NCBI GenBank assembly: GCA_934096265.1
Contig: CAKOLI010000006.1
Coordinates: 1-64,000, forward strand
Direction of reading: 5' to 3'
Length of the DNA: 64,000 nucleotides
DNA from: an uncultured Bacilli bacterium
Lineage (GTDB): Bacteria > Bacillota_I > Bacilli_A > RF39 > UBA660
Made by a program: the position numbers and the translations under genes. Within the stretch, counting starts at the first letter, position 1; every line of letters begins with the position of its first letter. Shown piece by piece: positions 18,597 to 27,631 of the stretch. The notes under the pieces were generated by a model. That model was not told the DNA's origin. It searched no databases and saw nothing but the letters and a program-made list of their open reading frames with translations.

Positions 18597-18626
18597 GTGA
18601 CATTATAAATAAAATCATGATATAAT
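18597..18626 (+). promoter_or_regulatory. Promoter of tilS-ftsH
   Basis: GTGACA (18597-18602) and a perfect TATAAT (18621-18626) are 18 bases apart, with GGAGAG before the tilS ATG. The rest of 18372-18649 is AT-rich spacer shared with the divergent surface-protein gene; I see nothing else in it. Confidence 0.65.
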
Positions 18627-18649
18627 ACTTAATACAAAGGAGAGATATT

Positions 18650-19960
18650 ATGGACATACTAAAAAACATTCAAATAGATGATGACTACATCGTAGTAGGA
18701 GTATCCACAGGCAGTGATTCTATGGCACTTTTTCACTACCTAATTAACAATACCAAAAAAAAGATAGTATGTGCCCATGTAAACCATAACGTAAGAAAAG
18801 AAAGTATTAAAGAAGAAGAATACCTAAAAGAATACTGTAAAAAAAATAATATTATATTTGAAACAATTAAATTAACTAACTACAAAGAAAATAACTTTGA
18901 AAATGAAGCAAGAAAAAAAAGATACGCCTTTTATGAAAAAATATTAAAAAAATATAATACTAAATATCTATTTCTTGCTCACCACGGTGATGATTTAATA
19001 GAAACTATTCTAATGAAAATAGTAAGAGGTTCTAACCTTGAAGGATACGCAGGATTAAAAGAAATAAGTAAAAGAAAAGATTACTACATCATAAGACCAT
19101 TACTTAATTACACCAAAGAAGATATATTAAATTACTGCACCAAACACAAAATCACATATTTTAACGATAATACTAACACAAACACAAAATATACTAGAAA
19201 CAGATATCGCACAAAATTCTTACCTCTTTTAAAAGAAGAGGACAAAGATATTCACAAAAAATTCATTAATTATTCAAAAACACTACTAGAATATCTTTAT
19301 TATATTGAAAAAGTATCTGAAGAATATATAAATAAAATATATATAAACAACACAATAGATATTAAAGAATTTAAAAAAATAGATCCATTCATAAGAAAAA
19401 ATATTCTATATCAAATTCTAAACACAATATATGAAAATACACCAGATATTGTAAAAAAACGTCATATTGACAGTATAATAAATATAATTACAAGCAACAA
19501 ACCAAACCTAGAAATAAACTTACCTAATAAAGTAATAGTAATAAAATCATATAACAAGTTATTATTTACTACTAAAAAAGAAAAACAAGATTATATAATA
19601 CCATTAAAAAATTATAACGAAATAAACAATCATATTATTAAAATAATAGATAAAACAAACGAATCTGGCAATGATATAATTAGACTAAACAAAAAAGATA
19701 TTATGATGCCACTATATATAAGAAACAAAAAGAATGGTGATTATATTATTCTAAAAGGTTTAAATAAAAAGAAAAAAATTAGTGATATCTTTATAGAAAA
19801 TAAAATTCCTAAAAACTTAAGAGACACTTACCCTATTCTTGTCGATAGTAACAATCAAATTATTTGGATACCAAATTTAAAAAAATCTAAATTTGATATT
19901 GTAAAAGGTCAAATGTGTGATATAATAATCAAGTACTGTGAAAAGGAGGAAACAAAGTGA
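18650..19960 (+). CDS. tilS: tRNA(Ile)-lysidine synthase
   Basis: A 436-residue enzyme that converts C34 of the CAU-anticodon tRNA-Ile to lysidine so that it reads AUA, essential in an organism with so many ATA codons. The N-terminal PP-loop is VSTGSDSM (18-25), a variant of the usual SGGxDS: the first glycine is threonine. AHHGDD and ETILMKIVRG match the ATP and tRNA sites; the C-terminal TilS domain with NGD (KNGDYI) is present. It overlaps ftsH by 4 bases. In Bacillus, hpt normally lies between these two genes; it is missing here. Confidence 0.93.
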   Translation: MDILKNIQIDDDYIVVGVSTGSDSMALFHYLINNTKKKIVCAHVNHNVRKESIKEEEYLKEYCKKNNIIFETIKLTNYKENNFENEARKKRYAFYEKILKKYNTKYLFLAHHGDDLIETILMKIVRGSNLEGYAGLKEISKRKDYYIIRPLLNYTKEDILNYCTKHKITYFNDNTNTNTKYTRNRYRTKFLPLLKEEDKDIHKKFINYSKTLLEYLYYIEKVSEEYINKIYINNTIDIKEFKKIDPFIRKNILYQILNTIYENTPDIVKKRHIDSIINIITSNKPNLEINLPNKVIVIKSYNKLLFTTKKEKQDYIIPLKNYNEINNHIIKIIDKTNESGNDIIRLNKKDIMMPLYIRNKKNGDYIILKGLNKKKKISDIFIENKIPKNLRDTYPILVDSNNQIIWIPNLKKSKFDIVKGQMCDIIIKYCEKEETK

Positions 19961-21864
19961 AAAATAACACGGTAAGAAAAGGATTATTACCATATATCTT
20001 TATGTTCTTTTTTATAATTAGCTGTTTATTCATTGTAAATAACATGAACACAAAAGTAAATAAATTTAATTATGATGATTTTAACGAAAACCTAAAAAAC
20101 GGAAAAATAACCGAAATGACAATTACACCCAAAACCAGAACAGAAGTATATGAAATAGTTGGTAAATTAGAAGGATATAATGACAAAGAAAGTTTTACAT
20201 TAAATTTACCTATGTCAGATGAAATAATTTCTAAAATATTAGAAAACAAAGAAACTAATAGTTTCAAATTAAAAGTAAATACTGACCCTGAAGCATCTTC
20301 ATGGCTGGCTCTTGCTATTAACGTATTACCATTACTATTATTAGTAGGAGCAACATTCTACTTATTCTCAAAACAATTAGGTTCTGGTAGTAAATCCATG
20401 GACTTTGGCAGAAGTAAAGCTAAATTGATGGATAAAAACGTCAAGACTACCTTCAATGATGTAGCAGGATTAGATGAAGAAAAAGAAGAAGTAAGTGAAT
20501 TAATTGATTTCTTAAAAAATCCTAAAAAATTTCAAAGTATGGGTGCCAGAATACCTAAAGGTGTATTATTAGTAGGACCTCCAGGTACTGGTAAAACACT
20601 CCTTGCAAGAGCAGTTGCTGGAGAAGCTAAAGTACCATTCTACTACATAAGTGGCTCTGACTTTGTAGAATTATTCGTAGGTGTAGGTGCATCTCGTGTT
20701 AGAGATATGTTTAAACAAGCAAAATTAAACGCTCCTTGCCTAATATTCATTGATGAAATAGATGCCGTAGGTAGACAAAGAGGTACTGGACTAGGTGGAG
20801 GACATGACGAAAGAGAACAAACACTAAACCAATTACTAACTGAAATGGATGGCTTCGGTGCTAACGAAGGAATAATCATAATCGCAGCTACTAACCGTCC
20901 AGATGTCCTAGATCCAGCTCTATTAAGACCAGGAAGATTTGACAGACAAGTAACTGTCTCACTACCTGATAAAAAAGGCCGTGAAGCAATATTAAAAGTA
21001 CATGCTAAAAACAAAACATTTGCCAAGGGTGTAACACTATCATACCTAGCACAAAGAACGCCAGGTTTTAGCGGTGCTGACTTAGAAAACCTACTTAACG
21101 AAGCAGCTCTACTAGCCGTAAGACGTAACAAAAAAAATATCTCTATGGCGGAAATTGATGAAGCTACCGACAGAGTATTAATGGGACCTGCCAAAGTAAG
21201 TAAAAAATACACTGAAAAAGAAAAGAAACTAGTGGCATATCACGAAGCAGGACATGTTGTAATGGGATTAAAACTAGATGGCGCTAACGATGTACAAAAA
21301 GTAACAATAATTCCACGTGGTGTTGCAGGTGGATACACCATGATGTTACCAAAAGAAGAAACATTCAACTATACAAAGAAAGAACTATTAGAATCAATTT
21401 CAGGTCTATTAGGTGGTCGTGTTGCAGAAGAAGTTGTCTTCAATGAAGTAACTACTGGAGCCCATGATGACTTTAAAAAAGCTACAAAAATAGCAAGAAG
21501 CATGGTAACAGAATACGGTATGAGTTCACTAGGACCAATGAGACTAGAAGAAAGCGAAGGAAACACATTCTTAGGTAGAGACTACACCAAAAACAGAAAT
21601 ATTTCAGATACCGTAGCCCATGAAATAGACGAAGAAATGCGTAAAATTATTAACGAATGTTACGAAAAAGCAAAGAAAATAATTAAAGAAAATAGACACA
21701 CATTAGATTTAATCGCGAACGCATTAATTGAAAACGAAACAATTACAAAAGAACAAATAGAAAATCTAGTTACATATGGGAAACTTGAAATAGATGATAC
21801 TACTGAAGAACATAACCAAGAAGCTAAAACAGAAAACATTAAAGATAATAAAAAAAATAAGTAA
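19957..21864 (+). CDS. ftsH: ATP-dependent membrane zinc protease FtsH
   Basis: A 635-residue AAA+ protease. Membrane helices lie at about 12-29 and 116-137, flanking an extracytoplasmic domain. Walker A is GPPGTGKT (207-214), Walker [11 protein letters not shown], arginine finger region RPGRFDRQ, and the zinc site HEAGH (429-433). Hexamers degrade membrane and some soluble proteins. The tail after about 600 is charged and probably disordered. Translation is coupled to tilS through a 4-base overlap; a strong terminator follows. Confidence 0.97.
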   Translation: MKNNTVRKGLLPYIFMFFFIISCLFIVNNMNTKVNKFNYDDFNENLKNGKITEMTITPKTRTEVYEIVGKLEGYNDKESFTLNLPMSDEIISKILENKETNSFKLKVNTDPEASSWLALAINVLPLLLLVGATFYLFSKQLGSGSKSMDFGRSKAKLMDKNVKTTFNDVAGLDEEKEEVSELIDFLKNPKKFQSMGARIPKGVLLVGPPGTGKTLLARAVAGEAKVPFYYISGSDFVELFVGVGASRVRDMFKQAKLNAPCLIFIDEIDAVGRQRGTGLGGGHDEREQTLNQLLTEMDGFGANEGIIIIAATNRPDVLDPALLRPGRFDRQVTVSLPDKKGREAILKVHAKNKTFAKGVTLSYLAQRTPGFSGADLENLLNEAALLAVRRNKKNISMAEIDEATDRVLMGPAKVSKKYTEKEKKLVAYHEAGHVVMGLKLDGANDVQKVTIIPRGVAGGYTMMLPKEETFNYTKKELLESISGLLGGRVAEEVVFNEVTTGAHDDFKKATKIARSMVTEYGMSSLGPMRLEESEGNTFLGRDYTKNRNISDTVAHEIDEEMRKIINECYEKAKKIIKENRHTLDLIANALIENETITKEQIENLVTYGKLEIDDTTEEHNQEAKTENIKDNKKNK

Positions 21865-21896
21865 ATACATTTTATCTAAAGTATTTACTTTTTTTC
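21859..21896. terminator. Terminator of ftsH, also usable by the opposite-strand gene
   Basis: AAGTAAATAC (21859-21868) pairs perfectly with GTATTTACTT (21881-21890), followed by TTTTTTT on the plus strand and an A run on the other side giving T on the minus strand. Confidence 0.85.
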
Positions 21897-22309
21897 TTTT
21901 TAAGTACACTACATCCCCTCATATGATATTTAACCCTATCAAAAAATAATTTCATATCATTATATGGTAAATTATTAAGCTTCTTAAATGTAGTAAAATT
22001 ATTCTTATATACATTACATATATTACTTAATTCTAACAATTCATCATCACTAATATTATCATAAGGATCTAACATACTAATTGAATTATCTAAAGAATTA
22101 TACCTAACTAAATCTCCAGGAAAATAATAATCTTTATTACTATTAAAACTAGGCATAATCTTCTTAATAAAATTAATATCATTATCCCAAATTGTTATCT
22201 CCAAATAATGCACATGTCTATAACCATCACAAGATAAATTACCATATAACCTCTTTACATTTAAAGGACCTGACAATGTACTTTTTGTAACTATTGCAAT
22301 ATTTGACAT
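21872..22309 (-). CDS. Hypothetical protein
   Basis: A 145-residue protein I do not recognise. It has no signal peptide, membrane segment or known motif. The N-terminal half looks like mixed strands (MSNIAIVTKSTLSGPLNVKR, then HVHYLEITIWDND), the C-terminal half is helical and basic at its end (LKKKKSKYF). ATG 22309 is chosen because AGGTGATTT precedes it; an 18-residue upstream extension is possible. It ends inside the ftsH terminator and is the last gene of a minus-strand group with divIC, yabQ and yabP, so a link to division or sporulation is possible but only by position. Confidence 0.65.
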   Translation of the reverse strand: MSNIAIVTKSTLSGPLNVKRLYGNLSCDGYRHVHYLEITIWDNDINFIKKIMPSFNSNKDYYFPGDLVRYNSLDNSISMLDPYDNISDDELLELSNICNVYKNNFTTFKKLNNLPYNDMKLFFDRVKYHMRGCSVLKKKKSKYFR

Positions 22310-22369
22310 ATAAATCACCTCAAATAGGTAATATATATTACCACAAAAATTAAAAATAGTCAAAAAATA

Positions 22370-22717
22370 TTAATCAGGTAATTTAATAATAAATTCTCCT
22401 TCCTTAGAGTACAAATACTTTTCCCTAGCATATCTAGCTACATAAGCGGGATCTTCTAACTTTTGAATATCATTCTTTAACACCTTTTCTTCTTCCTTAA
22501 GTGCTAAAATTTGACTCTCTAAAAAAACTTTCTCCTTCTTCATTTCATTAATCTTATTCAAATTACTAAGTAAATTATAACTCAAAGTAAAAATTATAGA
22601 ACCAAACACTACAAATGCAACAAAAAGTCTCATCTTAATATTAATTTTAATCTTACTCTTCTTACTACTTTTTACATTTGTAGAAAGAGACTTACTTACT
22701 TTACTATTTTTAGACAA
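22370..22717 (-). CDS. divIC: Septum formation initiator, DivIC/FtsB family
   Basis: A 115-residue bitopic membrane protein: basic cytoplasmic N-terminus (residues 1-28), one membrane helix (about 29-49), a coiled coil (about 52-86, with repeated L, I and K/E) and a short conserved end EDPAYVARYAREKYLYSKEGE (given here as a landmark). DivIC works with FtsL and DivIB at the division septum. It lies directly downstream of yabP-yabQ, as in Bacillus subtilis. Length is close to the usual 100-125 residues. Confidence 0.9.
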   Translation of the reverse strand: MSKNSKVSKSLSTNVKSSKKSKIKINIKMRLFVAFVVFGSIIFTLSYNLLSNLNKINEMKKEKVFLESQILALKEEEKVLKNDIQKLEDPAYVARYAREKYLYSKEGEFIIKLPD

Positions 22718-22748
22718 AATCCCACCTCCATATCATACGAACATTATA

Positions 22749-23033
22749 TCACATTTTTTTATGTTTAACAAACATTTTAGAAATAACACCACCTACAAAA
22801 TAACCAATTAATATACAAAACAAAAAGTATACATGTATAATTCCATTATTAATCATTCTTAAAACCAAAAAATAAAACAAAAGATTATCTAAAACAAATA
22901 ACACTGATATAATAATTTTTTCAACAAATTTACTAAAAAACAAATACTTATAATTAATACTTACTAAAAAATATACAACTATTCCATATAAAAAAGAAAA
23001 AGAAAGAGAAATAATCTGCAACTTTAAACTCAT
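22749..23033 (-). CDS. yabQ: Spore cortex protein YabQ
   Basis: A 94-residue membrane protein with four hydrophobic segments (about 4-24, 37-57, 60-76, 70-88 partly overlapping). Composition and order, with a short hydrophilic end KMFVKHKKM, fit YabQ, which is shorter here than the roughly 200 residues in Bacillus. YabQ is needed for spore cortex formation. The call rests mostly on position: it starts immediately after yabP and precedes divIC exactly as in Bacillus. Sequence identity alone would not be enough. Confidence 0.7.
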   Translation of the reverse strand: MSLKLQIISLSFSFLYGIVVYFLVSINYKYLFFSKFVEKIIISVLFVLDNLLFYFLVLRMINNGIIHVYFLFCILIGYFVGGVISKMFVKHKKM

Positions 23034-23330
23034 TTACTTAAATAACTTAGACAAAATAGAATCATCCCTATTTTTCTTCAAATTACTATTTTCAAAATAT
23101 CCAAGACTATCTATCTTCCCTTTAATTGAAACATTTCCTTGATAAGTATCCAATTTAATTATTTCTAATTCTTCTCCCTTAATAACTAAATAACCAAGTG
23201 TTGTCTCTAATAAAAACTCCTCATTATCAAAACTATCTATTTTTTTTACACCAGTAATAATAATATTCTTCCTCTCTGTAATTGATATACCATGATTAAA
23301 ACTATTTTCTAACTCTTTTGCCTTGTCCAT
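23034..23330 (-). CDS. yabP: Sporulation protein YabP
   Basis: A 98-residue protein with the YabP/YqfC pattern: a start of helices, then ERKNIIITGVKKIDSFD, LETTLGYLVIKGE, LDTYQGNVSIKGKIDSLGY, the alternating strands typical of the family. YabP is produced in the mother cell during sporulation and, with YabQ, is required for spore maturation. First gene of yabP-yabQ-divIC. There is a poly-A rich gap of about 65 bases to spoVG downstream on the map. Confidence 0.9.
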   Translation of the reverse strand: MDKAKELENSFNHGISITERKNIIITGVKKIDSFDNEEFLLETTLGYLVIKGEELEIIKLDTYQGNVSIKGKIDSLGYFENSNLKKNRDDSILSKLFK

Positions 23331-23373
23331 ATTATCCTCCTAAAAAATATTATGTAAAACAAAAAAAAATAGA

Positions 23374-23403
23374 ACAAAAAAAGAATAACTTCATCGTTAT
23401 TCT
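23374..23403 (-). terminator. Terminator of spoVG
   Basis: AGAATAAC (23382-23389) pairs with GTTATTCT (23396-23403); the stem overlaps the spoVG stop codon and is followed by TTTTTTT on the minus strand. Confidence 0.8.
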
Positions 23404-23654
23404 GCTTTTTCATAAGCTTCCAAAATAGCTTTTTCAAACATTTGACGTGTTTCTGTATTAATTGGATGAGCTATATCTTTATATCCACCAGTAGCGGTTT
23501 GTCTACTAGGCATTGCTATAAATAATCCATTATCGCCTTCAATAATTCTAATATCATATACTACAAAAGCATCATCTAGTAATACTGAAGCAATTCCTTT
23601 CATACGAGAATTTTCTTTGTCAATTTTCTTTACTGTAACTGAAGTAATCTTCAT
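23397..23654 (-). CDS. spoVG: SpoVG regulatory protein
   Basis: An 85-residue Spo[12 protein letters not shown] at the start, [20 protein letters not shown] and DIAHPIN are all family signatures. SpoVG binds nucleic acid and influences sporulation, division and virulence genes in different Firmicutes. ATG 23654 follows AGAAGGAG; the 13-residue upstream extension of the frame is not conserved. Here it lies between veg and yabP, unlike Bacillus where it follows purR-yabJ. A second, SpoVG-like domain occurs fused to the pyrophosphatase at 30182. Confidence 0.96.
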   Translation of the reverse strand: MKITSVTVKKIDKENSRMKGIASVLLDDAFVVYDIRIIEGDNGLFIAMPSRQTATGGYKDIAHPINTETRQMFEKAILEAYEKAE

Positions 23655-23795
23655 TTTGCACGCTCCTTCTAAAAAGGATGGATGACATACCATTACCTTT
23701 CTAATTACATTGTATATAATAAAACGCTAAAAGTCAACATTTTTTTACTAAAGTTGTCACTTTTTAGCATCTTTTTTACTAACTAATATAAATTA

Positions 23796-24008
23796 TTAAA
23801 ATTTGATGAGAATACTATTCGTAAGTACATCCGTATAACTAAAACTCATCATTTCCCTGTCATCCAACTTAACAATAAAGATATAATTATATGTCTCAAC
23901 AATAACCCCATTATACTCTAAAATTTTATTTCTACTTCCATTATAAACAATCTTAACAGGTTTCCCTAAATTATTATCTATATTATTTTTAATCTTCTCT
24001 AATGTCAT
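23796..24008 (-). CDS. veg: Veg protein
   Basis: A 70-residue Veg: LEKIKNNIDNNLGKPVKI at the start, GRNK-type turn (GSRNKI), and FIVKLDDREMMSFSYTDVLT in the family positions. Veg is a small, abundant protein of Bacillus linked to biofilm gene expression and spore germination. Next to yabG, the same order as in Bacillus (yabG-veg). Slightly shorter than the usual 86 residues. Confidence 0.93.
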   Translation of the reverse strand: MTLEKIKNNIDNNLGKPVKIVYNGSRNKILEYNGVIVETYNYIFIVKLDDREMMSFSYTDVLTNSILIKF

Positions 24009-24016
24009 AAATCCCC

Positions 24017-24787
24017 CTATTCTCTAGGATAACCTACATACATACACCCTTTTGTAATTATACCTCCTATCCCTTCAGGACCATATTTAGTTTTATTCAA
24101 AATATTAATCAAATCAATATCCTCTCTCTTATCAGAAAAAGATACTGACATAGCTACAATCGCAGGATCAAGAGCGTGAATATTAATTCTCTTAGGACTA
24201 GATGCAAAATTAGCTCCCGCTTTAATTAACTCCTCATAATCAGATTGACATGCTCCTGCAATAATAATTAACTTCTCATGAGACTTTTCATATCTCCTGG
24301 CCTCTTTAACCGCATTAATAAAATTAACACTATTCTTATACCCTTCTCTCTTCTTTCTCTTTCTATAATATGCATCATGACCAGTAATAACCAAAACATC
24401 AGGATTATACATCTCTAAATATTCATACATCTTACCACTAACATTAGCTTCATCTTCACATATACCATACGCTTTTGCCTTATTCTTTTTATAAAAACTT
24501 AAACACTTATCTAAATACTCCTTATCACTATCAATATGCAAAATCTTACCAGGTAAATAAAAATACTCACTCCTATCCAAAGATTTATACTTAGAAGTAT
24601 CTAAATAAAACTCATCTTCTAAAGATGAATCATCATCATAAAGAACTAAATCATCCTCTTCACTATCAGCACAAAGTCTAATATCTACCCCTTTTAAATA
24701 ATAAACACTATCTCTTACATCATATATTTTAAAAACAACATCATTCCCATATGAATTCCTAGTAACTAAATCTCCCACTTTAAACAT
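24017..24787 (-). CDS. yabG: Sporulation-specific protease YabG
   Basis: A 256-residue YabG, the cysteine protease that trims spore coat proteins and, in clostridia, germination proteins. The segment ITGHDAYYRK holds the probable catalytic histidine and GACQSDYEELIKAGANFASS the probable catalytic cysteine, followed by INIHALDP. ATG 24787 is chosen: the preceding GTG of the frame is part of the ribosome binding site GGGTGA. It lies between ksgA and veg as in Bacillus. A specific sporulation marker, since YabG has no known vegetative role. Confidence 0.95.
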   Translation of the reverse strand: MFKVGDLVTRNSYGNDVVFKIYDVRDSVYYLKGVDIRLCADSEEDDLVLYDDDSSLEDEFYLDTSKYKSLDRSEYFYLPGKILHIDSDKEYLDKCLSFYKKNKAKAYGICEDEANVSGKMYEYLEMYNPDVLVITGHDAYYRKRKKREGYKNSVNFINAVKEARRYEKSHEKLIIIAGACQSDYEELIKAGANFASSPKRINIHALDPAIVAMSVSFSDKREDIDLINILNKTKYGPEGIGGIITKGCMYVGYPRE

Positions 24788-24845
24788 AATCTTCACCCAT
24801 AAAATAATATGAATATAAATCTAAAAAAAGAACAAAAAAAGATTA

Positions 24846-25637
24846 CTACAAACTATTAGCAATCTCAACAAAAATCTCTAAAGGAATTTGTTCTGCTCTA
24901 ACAGACAAATCCAAATTATATTTACTAAGTACAGACATAACCTTATCCATATTATAACCAACCAAATTATTTCTAAGCGTCTTCCTCTTATATCTAAAAC
25001 TATCTCTTACTAATCTATTAAACACTTCCATATTCTTAACATATGGTCTATCTTTTTTAATCACAAACTCCACAACAGTACTACATACCTTAGGCCTTGG
25101 AATAAAACAATTACTACTAACATCAAATAGTTTACAAATATCATAATAATAATTTAAATAAACAGTCAAAGAATTATAATTCTTACTATTAGGTTTTGCA
25201 ACAAACCTATCCGCAACTTCCTTTTGCACCATAACAAGCATTTTATCAGCCATAATCCCATTACTTATAACTTTATTTATAATCGCAGTAGTAATATAAT
25301 ATGGCAAATTAGCTACAACATATTTCTTTTTATAATCATAATCCTTAATATCATCACTTACAGAAGCCTTTAAAAAATCTCCATACTTAACAATTACATT
25401 ATTATTATCATTAACTAAATTATCTAACTTATCCTTCAAACTAGTATCTATTTCATAACACAACAAATACTTAGCAAGAGGAGCCATCCTACGAGAAATA
25501 GCCCCTTCACCAGGACCAATCTCAATAACAAGTGTATCTTTATCTATACAAGCACTACTAACTATTTTATTAATAATATTTTCATCAATTAAAAAATTCT
25601 GCCCTAAAGACTTCTTAAATTTAAACTTACTATCCAT
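24846..25637 (-). CDS. rsmA: 16S rRNA dimethyladenosine transferase KsgA
   Basis: A 263-residue SAM methyltransferase modifying the two adjacent adenosines in helix 45 of 16S rRNA. KKSLGQNFLID and IGPGEGAISRRMA are the N-terminal and SAM-binding motifs; NLPYYITTAII is the catalytic NLPY motif (residues about 111-121). ATG 25637 follows GGAGGT. The gene for ribonuclease M5 (rnmV), normally between yabE and ksgA in Bacillus, is absent here. Confidence 0.96.
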   Translation of the reverse strand: MDSKFKFKKSLGQNFLIDENIINKIVSSACIDKDTLVIEIGPGEGAISRRMAPLAKYLLCYEIDTSLKDKLDNLVNDNNNVIVKYGDFLKASVSDDIKDYDYKKKYVVANLPYYITTAIINKVISNGIMADKMLVMVQKEVADRFVAKPNSKNYNSLTVYLNYYYDICKLFDVSSNCFIPRPKVCSTVVEFVIKKDRPYVKNMEVFNRLVRDSFRYKRKTLRNNLVGYNMDKVMSVLSKYNLDLSVRAEQIPLEIFVEIANSL

Positions 25638-25650
25638 ATATACCTCCAAA

Positions 25651-25673
25651 CAAAAAGAGGCAAACGCCCCTTA
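25651..25673 (-). terminator. Terminator of the 3D-domain gene
   Basis: AAGGGGC and GCCTCTT pair around a 4-base loop (25655-25661 with 25666-25672, one G-T pair), followed by TTTTT on the minus strand. It overlaps the stop codon. Confidence 0.65.
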
Positions 25674-26474
25674 AAAACCATATCTTAATACTTCAAAAGT
25701 AACATCTTTATCTATACCAAATGCTTTAATTTCAGGATCATTCTCAGACGCAAACATTAAATCTATCCAAATATTACCATTTTTCCAAGCATTACGCATA
25801 GTTGCTCCTGTATCAATAACAATTCCAAGAAAAGGCTTATCATAGTAACTAAAAGAAGAAACCCTAATAACAGTACCATTAGGAAACTTATCATAAGCCG
25901 CTGCTAAAATACGAACCTCACCATAAGTATCATCATCATAAGTAATTCTATCCGCCTTTTGCACTACACCATCAACAACAGAAGCCACCCTATACCCACT
26001 AGCGGTCTTACCACTCTTACATCCCTTACAATCAGGGCCATAACCAGTAAGCGTACCAATATAATTATCAATAGCTTTATAACTCATAACATCAATTACT
26101 TCTTCTTTTATACTATTATCATCACTACTATTATCTAAAGAAGAACTATCATCATTCCTTGTATTATTTAAATTATTACTGTTATTATTACTATTATTAT
26201 TCTTATCTACAGTATCGTTACCCTTAGTATCCTTATCTATTACTTTCTCGTCATTCTTATCGGCTATAGGTAATACCTCATTATCATCATCTTTTGATAA
26301 AACAATATCACTTGCTACAAAATCACCATAAGAAACACTAACTTTAGAAGTAGAATTTATATTTGTCACAAAACTAGAATCATCAGAATCCATAGGCAAA
26401 GACATTAATACAAAGCCTGTAACTACCAAAATTTGCACAATCGGACCACAAATTTTGATGATTTTATTTACCAT
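25671..26474 (-). CDS. 3D-domain cell-wall protein (YabE/RpfB-like)
   Basis: A 267-residue exported protein. Residues about 6-25 form an N-terminal membrane or signal segment, 30-130 are a low-complexity Asn/Asp/Ser-rich linker, and about 145-265 form a 3D (DPBB) domain with TLTGYGPDC, GVVIDTGAT-like (GIVIDTGA) and WIDLMF, carrying the three aspartates typical of lytic transglycosylase-like cell-wall hydrolases. YabE in Bacillus occupies this place between tatD and ksgA. The G5 and DUF348 domains of YabE/RpfB are absent, so this is a shortened form. ATG 26474 is set by GAGGTGAAAAGA just upstream. Confidence 0.85.
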   Translation of the reverse strand: MVNKIIKICGPIVQILVVTGFVLMSLPMDSDDSSFVTNINSTSKVSVSYGDFVASDIVLSKDDDNEVLPIADKNDEKVIDKDTKGNDTVDKNNNSNNNSNNLNNTRNDDSSSLDNSSDDNSIKEEVIDVMSYKAIDNYIGTLTGYGPDCKGCKSGKTASGYRVASVVDGVVQKADRITYDDDTYGEVRILAAAYDKFPNGTVIRVSSFSYYDKPFLGIVIDTGATMRNAWKNGNIWIDLMFASENDPEIKAFGIDKDVTFEVLRYGF

Positions 26475-26550
26475 TCTTTTCACCTCAAATATTGTATCAC
26501 GCATAAATTTAAAACCATCCCCCATAGATAGAATTATAACACAACATTAT

Positions 26551-27303
26551 CTAAAAGTCAAATAATCTATTAGCATTCTCCGTAGTAACCCTAGCAACCT
26601 CCTCATTACTTAACCCCTTTAAAGAAGCAATCTCATCACAAATAAGTGGAATATAACTAGGCATATTAGGCTTACCTCTAAAAGGCTCTGGTGTAAGATA
26701 AGGACTATCAGTTTCTAATAAAATATATTCCAAATCTGTATTACTTACCACTTCCTTAATATTTTTAGCATTTTTAAACGTAATTATACCTCCAACCCCT
26801 AAATAAAAACCAAGCTTAGTAAACAATACAGAAGACTCTACACTACCACTATAACAATGAAGAGAGCCAGTAAGACCCTTATATTCCTTTAATATATTAT
26901 ATGTATCTCCTATACTATCTCTACAATGAATAATTACAGGTTTATTATATTGCTTAGCAATATCCAACTGTCTCATAAAACAAATACCTTGTTTCATTTT
27001 TATCTCATCACTATTATCATAATGATAATCAAGTCCTATTTCACCTATAGCAACTATTTTCTCATCATTAACATGCTGCAACAAAAACTCCTCATCATAC
27101 TCCATATAACTATCTGGATGATATCCAATCGCACCATACACCATATCATACTTTTTTACAAGCCTCAAAACCTCCAAATTACTCTCTTTATTATAACCAT
27201 TAACAATAACCTTTAAAACACCATTAGATCTAGCTAAATCAAGTACTGAATCTATATTATCATAATATTCACTAGTAACATGACAATGCGTATCAATATA
27301 CAT
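26551..27303 (-). CDS. tatD: TatD-family metal-dependent DNase
   Basis: A 250-residue TIM-barrel hydrolase. THCHVTS (5-11) gives the first two metal-binding histidines, GEIGLDYH the Glu, then VIIHCRDS and LHCYSG the remaining histidines, and LETDSPYL the C-terminal Asp. TatD enzymes act as 3'-5' exonucleases or deoxyribonucleases in DNA repair or turnover. Position between metG and the 3D-domain gene matches Bacillus yabD. Confidence 0.95.
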   Translation of the reverse strand: MYIDTHCHVTSEYYDNIDSVLDLARSNGVLKVIVNGYNKESNLEVLRLVKKYDMVYGAIGYHPDSYMEYDEEFLLQHVNDEKIVAIGEIGLDYHYDNSDEIKMKQGICFMRQLDIAKQYNKPVIIHCRDSIGDTYNILKEYKGLTGSLHCYSGSVESSVLFTKLGFYLGVGGIITFKNAKNIKEVVSNTDLEYILLETDSPYLTPEPFRGKPNMPSYIPLICDEIASLKGLSNEEVARVTTENANRLFDF

Positions 27304-27347
27304 AAATACCTCCTAAATAACAAAAATTATACTATAAAAGTATAATT

Positions 27348-27506
27348 TCAATCTAATATTTTATATTTAACATATAACACTGCAGTACATAAAAAGAAAA
27401 TTACATCTATTACTTCATGGTCAGACAAAATAGTCATTATAAAAAATCCAAATAATGCCATAAAAAACATATCATCTGCTCCAAACTTCTTTAATAGTTT
27501 GCTCAT
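27348..27506 (-). CDS. Possible small membrane protein
   Basis: In the 328-base gap between tatD and metG an ORF of 52 residues starts ATG 27506 with AAAGGG upstream and ends TGA 27348. It begins MSKLLKKFGADD and then contains two hydrophobic segments (about 13-27 and 33-46) separated by SDHEVID, a plausible helical hairpin in the membrane. No family is recognised. The rest of the gap is AT-rich with no clear signal. The ORF could be chance, but the SD, start and membrane pattern agree. Confidence 0.45.
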   Translation of the reverse strand: MSKLLKKFGADDMFFMALFGFFIMTILSDHEVIDVIFFLCTAVLYVKYKILD

Positions 27507-27631
27507 AATTTTTACCCTTTCTTATATTATTTACTGCCTCCTACACACTAAATATATCAAATATATAATAAAAAGTAAACAAAATTAAATATTTCTAAAA
27601 ACTTTACATAACACTGTAAAAGAAAACCTAT

